Numbered from the stretch's first letter, positions 7,434-14,312 are shown. The stretch: DNA of 14,446 nucleotides from Accumulibacter sp032229525 (GCF_032229525.1 NZ_JAVTWB010000088.1:1-14446), one strand, 5' to 3'. Translations and numbers: made by a program. The notes: generated from the sequence alone by a model not told the origin.

Positions 7434-7871
7434 ATGCCGCAGATCAAAGCCCTGATTCTCGCCGCTGCCACCAGCGCCTTCATGCTCGCCAGCCAGCCCT
7501 TGCTGGCACACTCCGACGAGCATCTTGATAGCCAGAAAGCCCCCAACGGCGGCCAGCTGCGCATGGCCGGGCCTTACCACTTCGAATTGGTGGTCGCCGG
7601 CGACGGCAAGGAGACCAAGGACAGCGCGCTCGTCGTCCATGTCAGCGACCACGTCGGCGCCAAGGTCGCCACGGCCGGCGCGACCGGTACGGCAACGATC
7701 CTCGCCGGCAAGAACAAGTCCACTGCGACGCTGACACCCGACGGCGACAATCGCATGAAAGGCACCGCAAAATACGCGTCGACACCCGACATGAAGGTCG
7801 TCGTCTCGATCACCCTGGCCGGCAAGGCGGCCGAGCAGGCGCGCTTTACGCCGCTGGCGGTGAGCCACTGA
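7434..7871 (+). CDS. Small exported protein at the end of the metal efflux cluster, unknown function
   Basis: The product is 145 residues. The start at 7434 follows a strong ribosome-binding site (AAGGAG). A signal peptide ends QPLLA, so the mature protein should begin His26-Ser-Asp-Glu-His30, again an N-terminal His/acid cluster. Next comes the segment APNGGQLRMAGPYHFELVV. The rest looks like a small beta-rich domain (LVVHVSDHVGAKVATAGATG and TLTPDGDNRMKGTAKY). Small periplasmic proteins of this style are often found beside heavy-metal RND operons, and similar NGG...GPYHxELV segments occur near the start of some adaptors; that comparison is from memory. A metal-delivery or metal-sensing role in the periplasm fits the context but is inference. 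Confidence 0.8.
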   Translation: MPQIKALILAAATSAFMLASQPLLAHSDEHLDSQKAPNGGQLRMAGPYHFELVVAGDGKETKDSALVVHVSDHVGAKVATAGATGTATILAGKNKSTATLTPDGDNRMKGTAKYASTPDMKVVVSITLAGKAAEQARFTPLAVSH

Positions 7872-8395
7872 GATCGGTCGCGGCAGAAAACGGCTAGCGT
7901 CGGGGTCGCCTGAGAAAACGGAAAATAGAGCACGATACGAGAAAGCCGGCAAGAGCAGCTCCCTTGATCGTCAATCTGGAAACTCGCTCACGAAACAGGA
8001 AAAATCGTACGCCAAGGCCAGTTAACCGAGCTGCGTGTGCCGTTCATGCCGCGGCGTGCCGAACTGGCGGTTGTCAGGCCACCCTGGCGTAGCTCATCTC
8101 CTCGCTCGCCGGACCTGCCGCCGACGATGAAGCCCGGGCAAGCGGACAGCGCGACGTGCAATCGCCGGATTTTGGTCATCCTGTGAGCTTGATCGATGCG
8201 ACAATTCATTCACGGCACAGAGGACAACGTGCGGTGGCCGAAACGTCGTCGCCGAACCCCACTGCAAGACCCGAATCGTTGCTTGCCGCCTGGATGTTTG
8301 TCCGCGTCGACGAGAGCCATGGTCGCTGCTATCCCGCAGCGGAGTGCGATGACCTGCGGCCTGCCGGGCCTTGCAACTTCGCATAAGGATGGATC
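7872..8395. other. 524-bp intergenic stretch with no recognised gene
   Basis: No protein, RNA gene or clear terminator was recognised on either strand. Short open frames exist (for example - strand 8209-7988) but have no convincing start, family or codon pattern. The stretch separates the metal cluster from the regulator at 8396. It probably contains the regulator's promoter and perhaps old insertion debris. No promoter could be placed with confidence. Confidence 0.4.
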
Positions 8396-9052
8396 ATGGA
8401 ACGCACCCAACGCATTGCCCGGATCAACGCCCTGCTCAGCCGCCCCCAGGGCGCGTCTCTCGCCCAGATCATGGGCCAACTGGAAGTCTCGGGCGCCACG
8501 GTCAATCGCGACCTCCAGATGATGCGCGACGAGATGAACGCACCCATCGCCTGGGATCGCGACGAGCGCGTGTATCGGCTCGAGCCCAATGGCAACGCCG
8601 GCCCGACCTACATGCTCCCGGGCCAATGGTTCACGCCGGCACAGGCCTATGCCTTTCTGACATTGAACAACATGGTCGAGAAGATTGCGCCCAATGTCTT
8701 TGGACCATTTCTCGAGCCGATGCGGGGTTTGCTGAAACAGATGCTTTACGACGCTCGCTTCGATCTCCACGGACTCGACCGCAAGATAGAGATCGACATG
8801 CCCAACATGCCTGCCATCGGCGATCTCGATTTCTCGAACCTCCTTGAGGCGCTGATCCATGAGCAGCCAGCGCGATTCGTCATCAAGACCTCTTCGGGCC
8901 TCGAACACACGCTGTCCGGCACACCCCAGAAGCTGCGCATCACAGCGTCGGGATGGAGCGTAGAGGTTCGACATTCATCGGCAGCTGAACCGGTCAGCGT
9001 CAACGTCGCGGATATCCAGAAGGTCATGTTGGCAACCGAGAGCAACGAGTGA
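8396..9052 (+). CDS. Helix-turn-helix regulator with degenerate WYL-like C-terminal part
   Basis: The product is 218 residues. Residues of about 3-60 form a DeoR/HTH_11-type winged helix: RTQRIARINALLS, a second helix, then the recognition helix SGATVNRDLQMMRDE and the wing IAWDRDERVYRL. This layout is typical of WYL-domain regulators of the YafY type. The middle (YMLPGQWFTPAQAYAFLTL) matches the linker of that group. The C-terminal part (TPQKLRITASGWSVEVRH, then VNVADIQKV) has the strand order expected of a WYL core, but the W-Y-L residues themselves are absent. The protein is also shorter than the usual ~230-330 residues. It may sense a ligand differently or be reduced. A good ribosome-binding site (AAGGA, 8385-8389) supports the start. 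The target is unknown; the neighbouring deacetylase gene is the obvious candidate. Confidence 0.78.
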   Translation: MERTQRIARINALLSRPQGASLAQIMGQLEVSGATVNRDLQMMRDEMNAPIAWDRDERVYRLEPNGNAGPTYMLPGQWFTPAQAYAFLTLNNMVEKIAPNVFGPFLEPMRGLLKQMLYDARFDLHGLDRKIEIDMPNMPAIGDLDFSNLLEALIHEQPARFVIKTSSGLEHTLSGTPQKLRITASGWSVEVRHSSAAEPVSVNVADIQKVMLATESNE

Positions 9053-9169
9053 GCAGCTGACCGGCCGGCCAGGTATCCCGGCCAAGCCACCGCGCCTTGG
9101 CAACTTGACTCTCTCATCTGGTGAGGCAGCGATGGCTCAAGCTCGCCTGACCGCTTCGACTGGAGATTC

Positions 9170-10135
9170 ATGATGAACGATACCCACCGCACTACCCTGC
9201 AACTCCAGCCGGCAGGCGCGACGCAAGAGGTGGCCGGCGAACTGCCGATTCCCATCTTTTACAGCCCGGCCATGGTTGCCGACAGCGAAAGCTTCTCGCC
9301 CAGCGCGGGAAAGCCCGCCCTGGTCATCGAATCCTGGCAATCCCTGGGCCTGCCGCTTCAGATCCGTGCGCCACAGCCGCTCAGCGTCGAACAGTTTGGT
9401 GTGATCCATGACCCCGAGTTCGTCGCCGACGTGCTCGGCGGCCGGCGCGCCAACGGCTTCCGCAACACCTCACCCGCCGTGGCCGCCACCCTGCCCTGGA
9501 CCAGCGGCGCCATGCTCGCCGCAGCTCGCGAGGCCCTGACCAACCGCGTTGGTGCAATTGCGCCCTGCTCCGGCTTCCATCATGCGGGCTTTGCCTTCGC
9601 CGGTGGCTTCTGCACCTTCAACGGCCTGATGGTCACTGCGGCGACCCTGCTCGCCGAGGGGCGAGTCAGCAAGGTCGGCATCCTTGACTTCGACCAGCAC
9701 TGGGGCAACGGCACGCACGACATCATCGAGCGTCTGCATCTGGAGAGCCAGGTCCTGCATTACAGCCCGACCGGGGACTTCGGCCGCCCGGCGCGGGCGG
9801 AGGCTTTTCTTACGTGTATCCCGGCGCTGCTTGATCGCTTCCAGGGCTGCGACCTGATGCTCTATCAGGCCGGGGCCGACCCCCACATCAACGACCCCCT
9901 GGGCGGCTGGCTGACCACCGACCAGCTTTGGCGGCGCGACCGGATGGTGTTCGACGGGCTGCACCAGCGCCGCATCCCCGTCGCCTGGAACCTGGCCGGG
10001 GGCTACCAGCGCGATGGCGCGGGCAGCATTCGCCCGGTGCTGGACATTGACGACAACACGCTCGTCGCCTTTGTCGAGGCTTATGGCCGGGCATCCATTG
10101 CCGAGGCGCCATTCCTGGGCCAGGAGGCTGCCTGA
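9170..10135 (+). CDS. Histone-deacetylase-superfamily amidohydrolase
   Basis: The product is 321 residues, a typical length for bacterial members. These zinc enzymes remove acetyl groups from proteins, polyamines or small molecules. The active site appears complete. The tandem His is at 137-138 (SGFHHAGFAFAGGFCTFNGL). The zinc ligands are Asp175 and His177 (LDFDQHWGNGTHD) and Asp237 or Asp242 (QAGADPHINDPLGG). The transition-state Tyr279 lies in NLAGGYQRD. The enzyme is cytoplasmic, with no signal peptide. Two ATG codons lie at 9170 and 9173, with GGAGA just upstream; either could be used. The gene follows the regulator by 117 bases in the same direction, which suggests linkage but not necessarily one transcript. 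The substrate cannot be told. The family is firm; histone-like naming does not imply a histone substrate. Confidence 0.92.
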   Translation: MMNDTHRTTLQLQPAGATQEVAGELPIPIFYSPAMVADSESFSPSAGKPALVIESWQSLGLPLQIRAPQPLSVEQFGVIHDPEFVADVLGGRRANGFRNTSPAVAATLPWTSGAMLAAAREALTNRVGAIAPCSGFHHAGFAFAGGFCTFNGLMVTAATLLAEGRVSKVGILDFDQHWGNGTHDIIERLHLESQVLHYSPTGDFGRPARAEAFLTCIPALLDRFQGCDLMLYQAGADPHINDPLGGWLTTDQLWRRDRMVFDGLHQRRIPVAWNLAGGYQRDGAGSIRPVLDIDDNTLVAFVEAYGRASIAEAPFLGQEAA

Positions 10136-10452
10136 GGTGGTCGCCATTCAGCCCGAGCGTCCGGCCCGGAAGGCGGCGATCTCGCCCTGCGCACCCGTGC
10201 GATCGCGCTTGAGGAGTATCGCTACGTGGCTTCGACGACCACGTCGAGTGTCCAGCGGCGCATCGTGCCTGGTCGACTTCGAGCGGATCCAGGCGGTGGC
10301 GGAGGGCTTCGGCGTCAACAAGTGAGGAAACACGGTCAGGTTCTGGCACGAAACACGGTTTGATCCACCGCCTGCAGAGGAAACGGATCGGGCGGATTTG
10401 ATCCGGATTGCGCGCCCGCCCTATCGGCAGAGTCGCTAAACAGGAGATTGAA
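10136..10452 (+). other. Intergenic stretch with a possible decayed coding fragment
   Basis: No intact gene was found. Two + frames read like pieces of one protein. One gives DLALRTRAIALEEYRYVAST from about 10178. The other, after a shift, gives LVDFERIQAVAEGFGVNK and stops at a TGA at 10322-10324. The family was not recognised. It could be a truncated gene once downstream of the deacetylase. The stretch also holds a 10-bp direct repeat (10327-10359) and the leader of the next gene. Confidence 0.3.
10327..10359 (+). repeat. Spaced 10-bp direct repeat
   Basis: GAAACACGGT occurs at 10327-10336 and again at 10350-10359, two helical turns plus a few bases apart. It lies about 100 bases before the Tat-signal gene and could be an operator pair or chance. 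Confidence 0.5.
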
Positions 10453-10875
10453 ATGGATCGACGTAAATTCACAAAAATCGCAGCGGCGCTGGCCGGCCTG
10501 CTTGCTGCACCGTTCCGCGTATCTGCCGCGAGTCATCAGCTTCCCGGCCAGCAAGAAGGCCCGCCGCCGAAGATCACCCGTCTGCGGATCGGCACCTGGC
10601 AGACCGCAGACCTGCGACGAGCCAACCGCATCGCCTGCGAAGCCGGCCAGCCCCAGCCCTGGCCTGACCCGCCGGACGACAAAAACAACTACTGGGCCGA
10701 AGTCATCAAGGATGGCGACCGGCACCTCTATCGGGTTGGCGAAACCGCGGTCGAAATCAGCGACCATGAGTACGAGCGCGTGTTGGCCAATCCCAATACG
10801 TACTACTTCTCGCAAACCTTGAAGGTGCACGTCAGGCTCGAGCGCAAACGCGACGGAATGCCTGCACTGCTCTAA
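10453..10875 (+). CDS. Small exported protein with twin-arginine signal, unknown function
   Basis: The product is 140 residues. It starts MDRRKFTKIAAALAGLLAAP, a good Tat motif (RR-x-F-x-K) followed by a weakly hydrophobic Ala/Leu stretch and a likely cut near VSAAS (about residue 26). Tat export means the protein folds, often with a cofactor, before crossing the inner membrane. The mature part has no Cys motif. It contains a basic IGTWQTADLRRANRIACEAG segment and an aromatic central part (NNYWAEVIKDGDRHLYRVGE). The C-terminal NTYYFSQTLKVHVRLERK could pack against a partner. No family was recognised. A strong ribosome-binding site (AGGAG, 10442-10446) supports the start. A probable terminator follows, so it appears to be the last gene of its transcript. 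Confidence 0.75.
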   Translation: MDRRKFTKIAAALAGLLAAPFRVSAASHQLPGQQEGPPPKITRLRIGTWQTADLRRANRIACEAGQPQPWPDPPDDKNNYWAEVIKDGDRHLYRVGETAVEISDHEYERVLANPNTYYFSQTLKVHVRLERKRDGMPALL

Positions 10876-10892
10876 CGCACAAAGGCCGGAAG

Positions 10893-10914
10893 AGCAGCCT
10901 CCTGGCGGCTTTTT
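10893..10914 (+). terminator. Probable Rho-independent terminator after the Tat-signal gene
   Basis: AGCAGCC (10893-10899) pairs with GGCGGCT (10904-10910) with one mismatch around the loop TCCT. It is followed by a run of five T (10910-10914). An alternative longer pairing uses AAAGGCCG at 10881-10888 with CGGCTTT. It lies 18 bases past the stop at 10875. Confidence 0.55.
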
Positions 10915-11043
10915 CATCTCCGCCAAGCGCTTCCGGGGACATGTTCGTGCGGTTCACTTTTTCTGGTGGCTCATCCTGCGAGCCTGCCGCTGGCTATCCT
11001 GTACTCATCTGCCGGCAATGGCGCCGGACGAACAGGAGACCCG

Positions 11044-12402
11044 ATGCCCGACACCAACATCCCCCAGATTCTCATCCAGCCGCTCAAGCCGGCGCTGATC
11101 GCTGGCGTAGGCCAGAAGCTGCCGGTCCTGATCCGCGTTCAGGCGCCCGATCCGGTGGCCAGCGAAAAGAAGGCGCGCAGGCCCTATCACCTCGCCCTGG
11201 TCATCGACCGTTCCGGCTCGATGTCCGGACAGCCGCTGGCTGAAGCCGTGCGCTGTGCCAAGCACATCGCCGACCAGCTGGAGCCGACCGACGTCGCCGC
11301 GCTGGTGGTCTTCGATGAGCACGTACAGACCCTCGTCCCGGCCCGCGCGGTCGGTGACCGCACGGCGCTGCATCTGGCGCTGTCGCGTGTTCATAGCGGC
11401 GGCACAACCAACCTGCACGGCGGCTGGCAGGCGGGTGCCGACGAATTGTTGCCCGATGCCGGCCAGGCAGCGCTGGCGCGCGTCATCCTGCTTTCCGACG
11501 GCAATGCCAATGTCGGCGAGATCACGGACACCGACGCGATCGCCACCCTCTGCGCGCAAGCAGCCGAGCGCGGCGTCACCACCTCGACCTATGGCCTGGG
11601 ACGCGACTTCAACGAGGAGCTGATGGTCGACATGGCCAAACGCGGCGGCGGCAACCACTACTACGGCGACACCGCCGCCGACCTCTTCGAGCCTTTCGCC
11701 GAGGAGTTCGATTTCATCTCGGCCCTTTGTGCCCGCAACCTCCGCCTGTCGCTGGCGACCGCGCCGGGCGTCACTATCCGCCTGCTCAACGACTATCCGG
11801 TCGACGGCGATACCGGCATTCCGGTGATCCGTCTGCCCGATATCGCCTTCGGCGCCGAGGCCTGGGCGCTGGTCGAACTGGAGATCCCGGCCGGCCTCGC
11901 CATCGACGGCGCCAGGCAACTCCTGCAAGCAGCCGTCACCGCGTCGACGCCGGAAGGCAAGCCGCTGGCCTTCGCCGACACCACGTTGACGTTGCCCGCC
12001 ATGCCGGTGGCGGCCTGGGAGGCCCTGCTGACCGATCCGCTGGTGGTCGCCCGCCAGGCCGAACTGGCTGCCGGCAAGCTGCTGGAAGAGGCGCGCGCAG
12101 CGGCCGAACACGGCGACTGGAACACCGTCGATCGCCTGCTCGCCGAGGCCCGCCAGCGCTTCGCCGACCAGCCCTGGGTGATCGAGGTGCTGCAGAGCAT
12201 GGCCGAACTCGCCCGCTCGATGGACACCGCCCGCTGCCGCAAGGAAGCGCTGTACTCATCGCGCAAGATGCGGTCACGGATTTCAGCGAAGGAGGAAGCG
12301 CTCGACAGCCTGATGATGGAAGCCGGTGCGCCGAGCTTCCTGCGTCGCAAGACGGCGCAAGGCAAGGCGCAGTTCGACAAGCCGGAGGATTCGCAGAAAT
12401 AG
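11044..12402 (+). CDS. von Willebrand factor type A (VWA) domain protein
   Basis: The product is 452 residues, with no signal peptide or membrane helix seen, so it is probably cytoplasmic. A short N-terminal strand region precedes the VWA domain at about residues 48-230. The metal-ion-dependent adhesion site is complete: Asp55-x-Ser57-x-Ser59 (VIDRSGSMSG), a Thr in SGGTTNLHGG, and an Asp in VILLSDGNANVG. A beta-rich domain follows (about 235-330). The C-terminus is an Ala/Glu-rich helical region ending in a basic, polar tail. VWA proteins of this kind often work with kinases, phosphatases or AAA ATPases, but no such partner lies in the window. The start at 11044 is supported by AGGAGA at 11034-11039. 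An internal stretch (11747-11880) is repeated at 14313-14446. Confidence 0.9.
   Translation: MPDTNIPQILIQPLKPALIAGVGQKLPVLIRVQAPDPVASEKKARRPYHLALVIDRSGSMSGQPLAEAVRCAKHIADQLEPTDVAALVVFDEHVQTLVPARAVGDRTALHLALSRVHSGGTTNLHGGWQAGADELLPDAGQAALARVILLSDGNANVGEITDTDAIATLCAQAAERGVTTSTYGLGRDFNEELMVDMAKRGGGNHYYGDTAADLFEPFAEEFDFISALCARNLRLSLATAPGVTIRLLNDYPVDGDTGIPVIRLPDIAFGAEAWALVELEIPAGLAIDGARQLLQAAVTASTPEGKPLAFADTTLTLPAMPVAAWEALLTDPLVVARQAELAAGKLLEEARAAAEHGDWNTVDRLLAEARQRFADQPWVIEVLQSMAELARSMDTARCRKEALYSSRKMRSRISAKEEALDSLMMEAGAPSFLRRKTAQGKAQFDKPEDSQK
11747..11880 (+). repeat. Direct repeat copy 1, inside the VWA gene
   Basis: These 134 bases match 14313-14446 with four mismatches (at 11751, 11766, 11813 and 11825), a constant offset of 2566 and no gaps. 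They encode residues 235-279 of the VWA protein. Two differences are silent; two change residues (Thr257 to Ile, Val261 to Glu in the other copy). Confidence 0.95.
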
Positions 12403-12416
12403 TGGGATTCGGGTGG

Positions 12417-12578
12417 TCAACTGCGACAGGACGATAATCGCGGGCGGCTCTCCGGCACTTCCGGCCGCAAGCGGAACAAAGCCGGTGCCCAACCGCCCAG
12501 ACGGATTTCGCGCGCGCTGGCGACGTTGATCGCCTCCAGCGGCAGCGCGACTTCGATGAGTTTTTTCTTGTAGGTCAT
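12417..12578 (-). pseudogene. DUF1156 DNA methylase, N-terminal remnant only
   Basis: An ATG at 12578 (- strand) opens MTYKKKLIEVALPLEAINVA then SARE, the hallmark start of DUF1156-domain DNA methylases, where it normally continues KSIRHGHPSTLHLWWARRP. Here the match ends after about residue 24 (near 12507). The frame then runs through unrelated sequence to a stop at 12417-12419, 15 bases from the VWA stop. DUF1156 proteins are large adenine-methylase-like enzymes usually encoded with an SNF2-type helicase and an ATPase in phage-defence-type modules. Almost the whole gene is missing, so no methylase can be made. The start lies 61 bases after the toxin stop in the same direction, consistent with a former operon. 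Confidence 0.78.
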
Positions 12579-12639
12579 GGAGTGTTCTGGCGGAACGATT
12601 CTTCTCGATAGCCTCGAACGACTTGCTGGCCAACCCGAT

Positions 12640-12984
12640 TCATGGGGCGCCTTCCAGCAGGTGGGCCACTCCATTGCGAACGCTGGCCGCATCGGTAGCC
12701 GAGAGTTTTCCGAGTTCGCCGCGTACCAGCCGATGATCGAGCGTGAACAACTTGAAGCGCACCAGGGAGGGTGCCGGCAAGCCGGCGGCGTTCAGGTCCA
12801 CAATCGGGCAGTCGAGCGGCCACGGGGCGTTGCCCTGCGAGGTAATCATGGCCATCACCGAATGACCTGCCGGCGCGTTGAAGCTGGCGGCGTCGGAGAG
12901 CACCAGCGCCGGGCGGTTCTTGCTGGCGTTGCGGTCGGTGAAGGGGAACGGCACGCGCAGCACCGTGAAACGCTCAAAGCTCAC
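12640..12984 (-). CDS. PemK/MazF-family toxin (type II toxin-antitoxin)
   Basis: The product is 114 residues from a GTG start at 12984. The start was chosen because it begins the conserved fold and overlaps the antitoxin stop by 11 bases, a classic coupled layout. Family motifs are the opening strand FTVLRVPFPFTD, the loop KNRPALVLSD with the probable catalytic Arg24, and MAMITS with Thr48, matching Arg and Thr of MazF-type ribonucleases. The C-terminal part (DCPIVDLNAAGLPAPSLVRF) and KLFTLDHRLVRGELGKLSAT are typical of PemK-like toxins paired with AbrB-type antitoxins. Such toxins cut RNA and stop growth when the antitoxin is lost. All parts look intact, in contrast to the broken genes on both sides. 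Confidence 0.87.
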   Translation of the reverse strand: MSFERFTVLRVPFPFTDRNASKNRPALVLSDAASFNAPAGHSVMAMITSQGNAPWPLDCPIVDLNAAGLPAPSLVRFKLFTLDHRLVRGELGKLSATDAASVRNGVAHLLEGAP

Positions 12985-13204
12985 GATAGGCTTCCTCGTC
13001 GGCGCTGCCCGACCATTCGGAGAGCGTGCCTTCGACGGCGCGCAGGTATTCGATGTCCAGCGGTTGCACGCGGCGCACGGTGGCCGTGCCGTCGGTGCCA
13101 ACTTCCCAGGCGATCAGATCGCCGGGCGCAACATGCAGCGCGGCGCGCACGTTTTGCGGGATGGTGGTCTGGCCCTTGGCAGTGATCTTGGCAACGGCGA
13201 GCAT
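12974..13204 (-). CDS. AbrB/MazE-type antitoxin
   Basis: The product is 76 residues. The opening MLAVAKITAKGQTTIPQNVR, then AALHVAPGDLIAWEV, is the swapped-hairpin AbrB/SpoVT DNA-binding domain (K-x-T-x-KGQ-x-T-IP). The C-terminal tail (LDIEYLRAVEGTLSEWSG, SADEEAYREL) is acidic and should wrap the toxin. The ATG at 13204 was chosen over an upstream in-frame codon because it has GGAG (13214-13211) six bases before it and starts the conserved domain. The gene overlaps the toxin start by 11 bases. Antitoxins of this type normally repress their own promoter; candidate operator repeats lie directly upstream (13215-13242). Confidence 0.88.
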   Translation of the reverse strand: MLAVAKITAKGQTTIPQNVRAALHVAPGDLIAWEVGTDGTATVRRVQPLDIEYLRAVEGTLSEWSGSADEEAYREL

Positions 13205-13214
13205 TTCATTCTCC

Positions 13215-13242
13215 AGTAAGGATTGCATTACTTTCTTACTTT
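13215..13242 (-). promoter_or_regulatory. Repeat-rich candidate operator/promoter of the toxin-antitoxin pair
   Basis: On the + strand, TTACTTT is repeated at 13228-13234 and 13236-13242. AGTAAG (13215-13220) is an inverted match to CTTACT (13235-13240). This AT-rich patch stands out from its GC-rich surroundings and sits just before the antitoxin start, where AbrB-type antitoxins usually bind. The binding itself is inferred. Confidence 0.5.
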
Positions 13243-13262
13243 ACAGCGAGCATTCGCCTGAA

Positions 13263-13823
13263 TCAAGCGAGCAGCCGGTAGGTTTGGCGCGGTCCCTCGG
13301 CGCGTACCAGAAATCCAGCAAAGTCGTAATCGACGGTGACGGCGTTGAAGTCGGGCTCGCGCTGGAATGGCTGGTGCAGGTAGTGCACCTTGTGCGTTTC
13401 GGCATCGAGAAACTCGACAATGGCGAGAATGAAGTCCTCCGGCTTGTTGAGCGAACAGAGAATCTCGTTGCGAGTGACGGTGATCGTCGGCGCGCCGGAC
13501 ACGCGGCCCTTGACCTCGATGAAGCGCAGCTTGCCAGTGCCCGGGATGCAGCTTTCGATGTTCATGACCACGGCACGAGCGCGGGCGGCGCCGATCTGGT
13601 CTGGGTGTCGGCGGAGTGGTGGGCGTGGCTGTTGTCTGGCCGGTCATGACCTTGATTTGATCAGGCCGATCGGAACCCCCAGCACCACGGCTGGCAACGG
13701 CGAAATCTGCGCTGCGAGCTTGAGGTCTCCGAAGCGCTTTTGCAGCTGACCCTGCAGCAGGTCGGCACGCTTGCGGGCTTCGCCCGAATTGAGCTTGGCG
13801 CTGGGCCTGCTAGCAGCCGACAT
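13263..13823 (-). pseudogene. SNF2-type helicase with DUF3883 domain, C-terminal remnant
   Basis: Two pieces on the - strand belong to the end of one large protein. The upstream piece (13823-13644) contains LNSGEARKRADLLQGQLQKR and ISPLPAVVLGVPIGLI, which I recall from the region before the DUF3883 domain in helicase-related proteins (SNF2 type). It stops at 13644. The second piece (about 13590-13263) is in another frame and contains ARARAVVM joined to NIESCIPGTGKLRFIEVKGR, then SLNKPEDFILAIVEFLD, the DUF3883 core, ending in a stop at 13263-13265. About 20 residues that normally separate these blocks appear deleted, besides the frameshift. DUF3883 resembles a nuclease or nucleic-acid-binding module. 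The helicase body is absent; 13847 onward is IS-related sequence. The remnant lies 58 bases before the antitoxin start, on the same strand. Confidence 0.72.
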
Positions 13824-13830
13824 GGTCGCC

Positions 13831-13846
13831 CCTTGGCTTGCCAAGG
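13831..13846. repeat. Perfect 7-2-7 palindrome
   Basis: CCTTGGC (13831-13837), TT, GCCAAGG (13840-13846). It lies just upstream (- strand) of the last helicase-like reading frame and may mark the edge of the IS-related segment. Confidence 0.6.
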
Positions 13847-14061
13847 ATTCAATTGGTGACGGTTTGAAGGGTAAAGATTGCCGCCATGCATTCGGACTTT
13901 GATCGAGGCGATGCCTCTGTCCCTGATGGAATTTGCTGGTCGATGCCTCATCAGTCGGACGCGCTCGAAGCGCGAGGCTGCTATCAGGTGGAATCGACCA
14001 CGATCTTACCTGTCTTGCCATCACGTCATGATCGCCTGAGCAATCGGTGGGGGTTACTCCT
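13847..14061 (-). other. Non-coding stretch downstream of the IS110 transposase remnant
   Basis: No gene was recognised here. On the - strand it directly follows the transposase end, so it is probably the right-hand flank of the element. It contains a perfect hairpin, CGCGCT-CGA-AGCGCG, at 13960-13974. In the IS1111 subgroup of IS110 elements the non-coding RNA that guides recombination (bridge RNA) is encoded downstream of the transposase. A remnant of it here is possible but not shown. Confidence 0.35.
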
Positions 14062-14312
14062 CTACAAAAAGCGCTGGTGCTGCGATATCGCAGGGTTGTC
14101 GTTTGCCACCACTGGCGTGCTGCTTGGGACCAATCCCAGCCAGGCCGCCAGTTGCCGTCCATTCTCTAAACTCTTCGCATCCCCGATTGATGCCACCAGC
14201 GCGCTCGCCGTGATCGGACCGATACCCGGGACCTGTGCGAGCTTCCTACTACCCTCGTTTTCCCGTGCCAGCTCTGGATCTTGACCTCCAGTTCTCCCAT
14301 TTGACGGTCGAG
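14062..14312 (-). mobile_element. IS110-family transposase, C-terminal remnant with two frameshifts
   Basis: Reading the - strand from 14312, the frames give LDRQMGELEVKIQSWH, then ENEGSRKLAQVPGIGPITAS, then ALVASIGDAKSLENGRQLAA and WLGLVP, then (shifted) KQHASGGK. This is the Transposase_20 region of IS110 elements, with the helix-hairpin-helix PGIGPITA and the Ser-containing GGK end. One base is missing near 14262-14266 (a C run) and another near 14122-14125 (an A/T run). After that the sequence degrades and a stop falls at 14062. The N-terminal DEDD domain is absent. The match ends exactly where the copied VWA piece begins. The element cannot move by itself. Confidence 0.85.

Noticed and set aside
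7942..7963. Similarity of this stretch to 10881-10903 (both near AAAGCCGG...AAGAGCAGC...TCC)
   Set aside because: Only nine bases match without gaps, and the rest needs several indels; likely chance.
9081..9101. Hairpin GCCAAG...CTTGGC after the regulator gene, possible terminator
   Set aside because: Short stem with a 9-base loop and no T-run; too weak to call.
10344..10359. Possible sigma-54 promoter (TGGCACG)
   Set aside because: The -24 element fits but the -12 position reads ACGG instead of TTGC, so the second half fails.
11005..12111. Long - strand open frame (368 residues) opposite the VWA gene
   Set aside because: Low-quality composition and no motif; the VWA frame has a complete MIDAS and a good ribosome-binding site.
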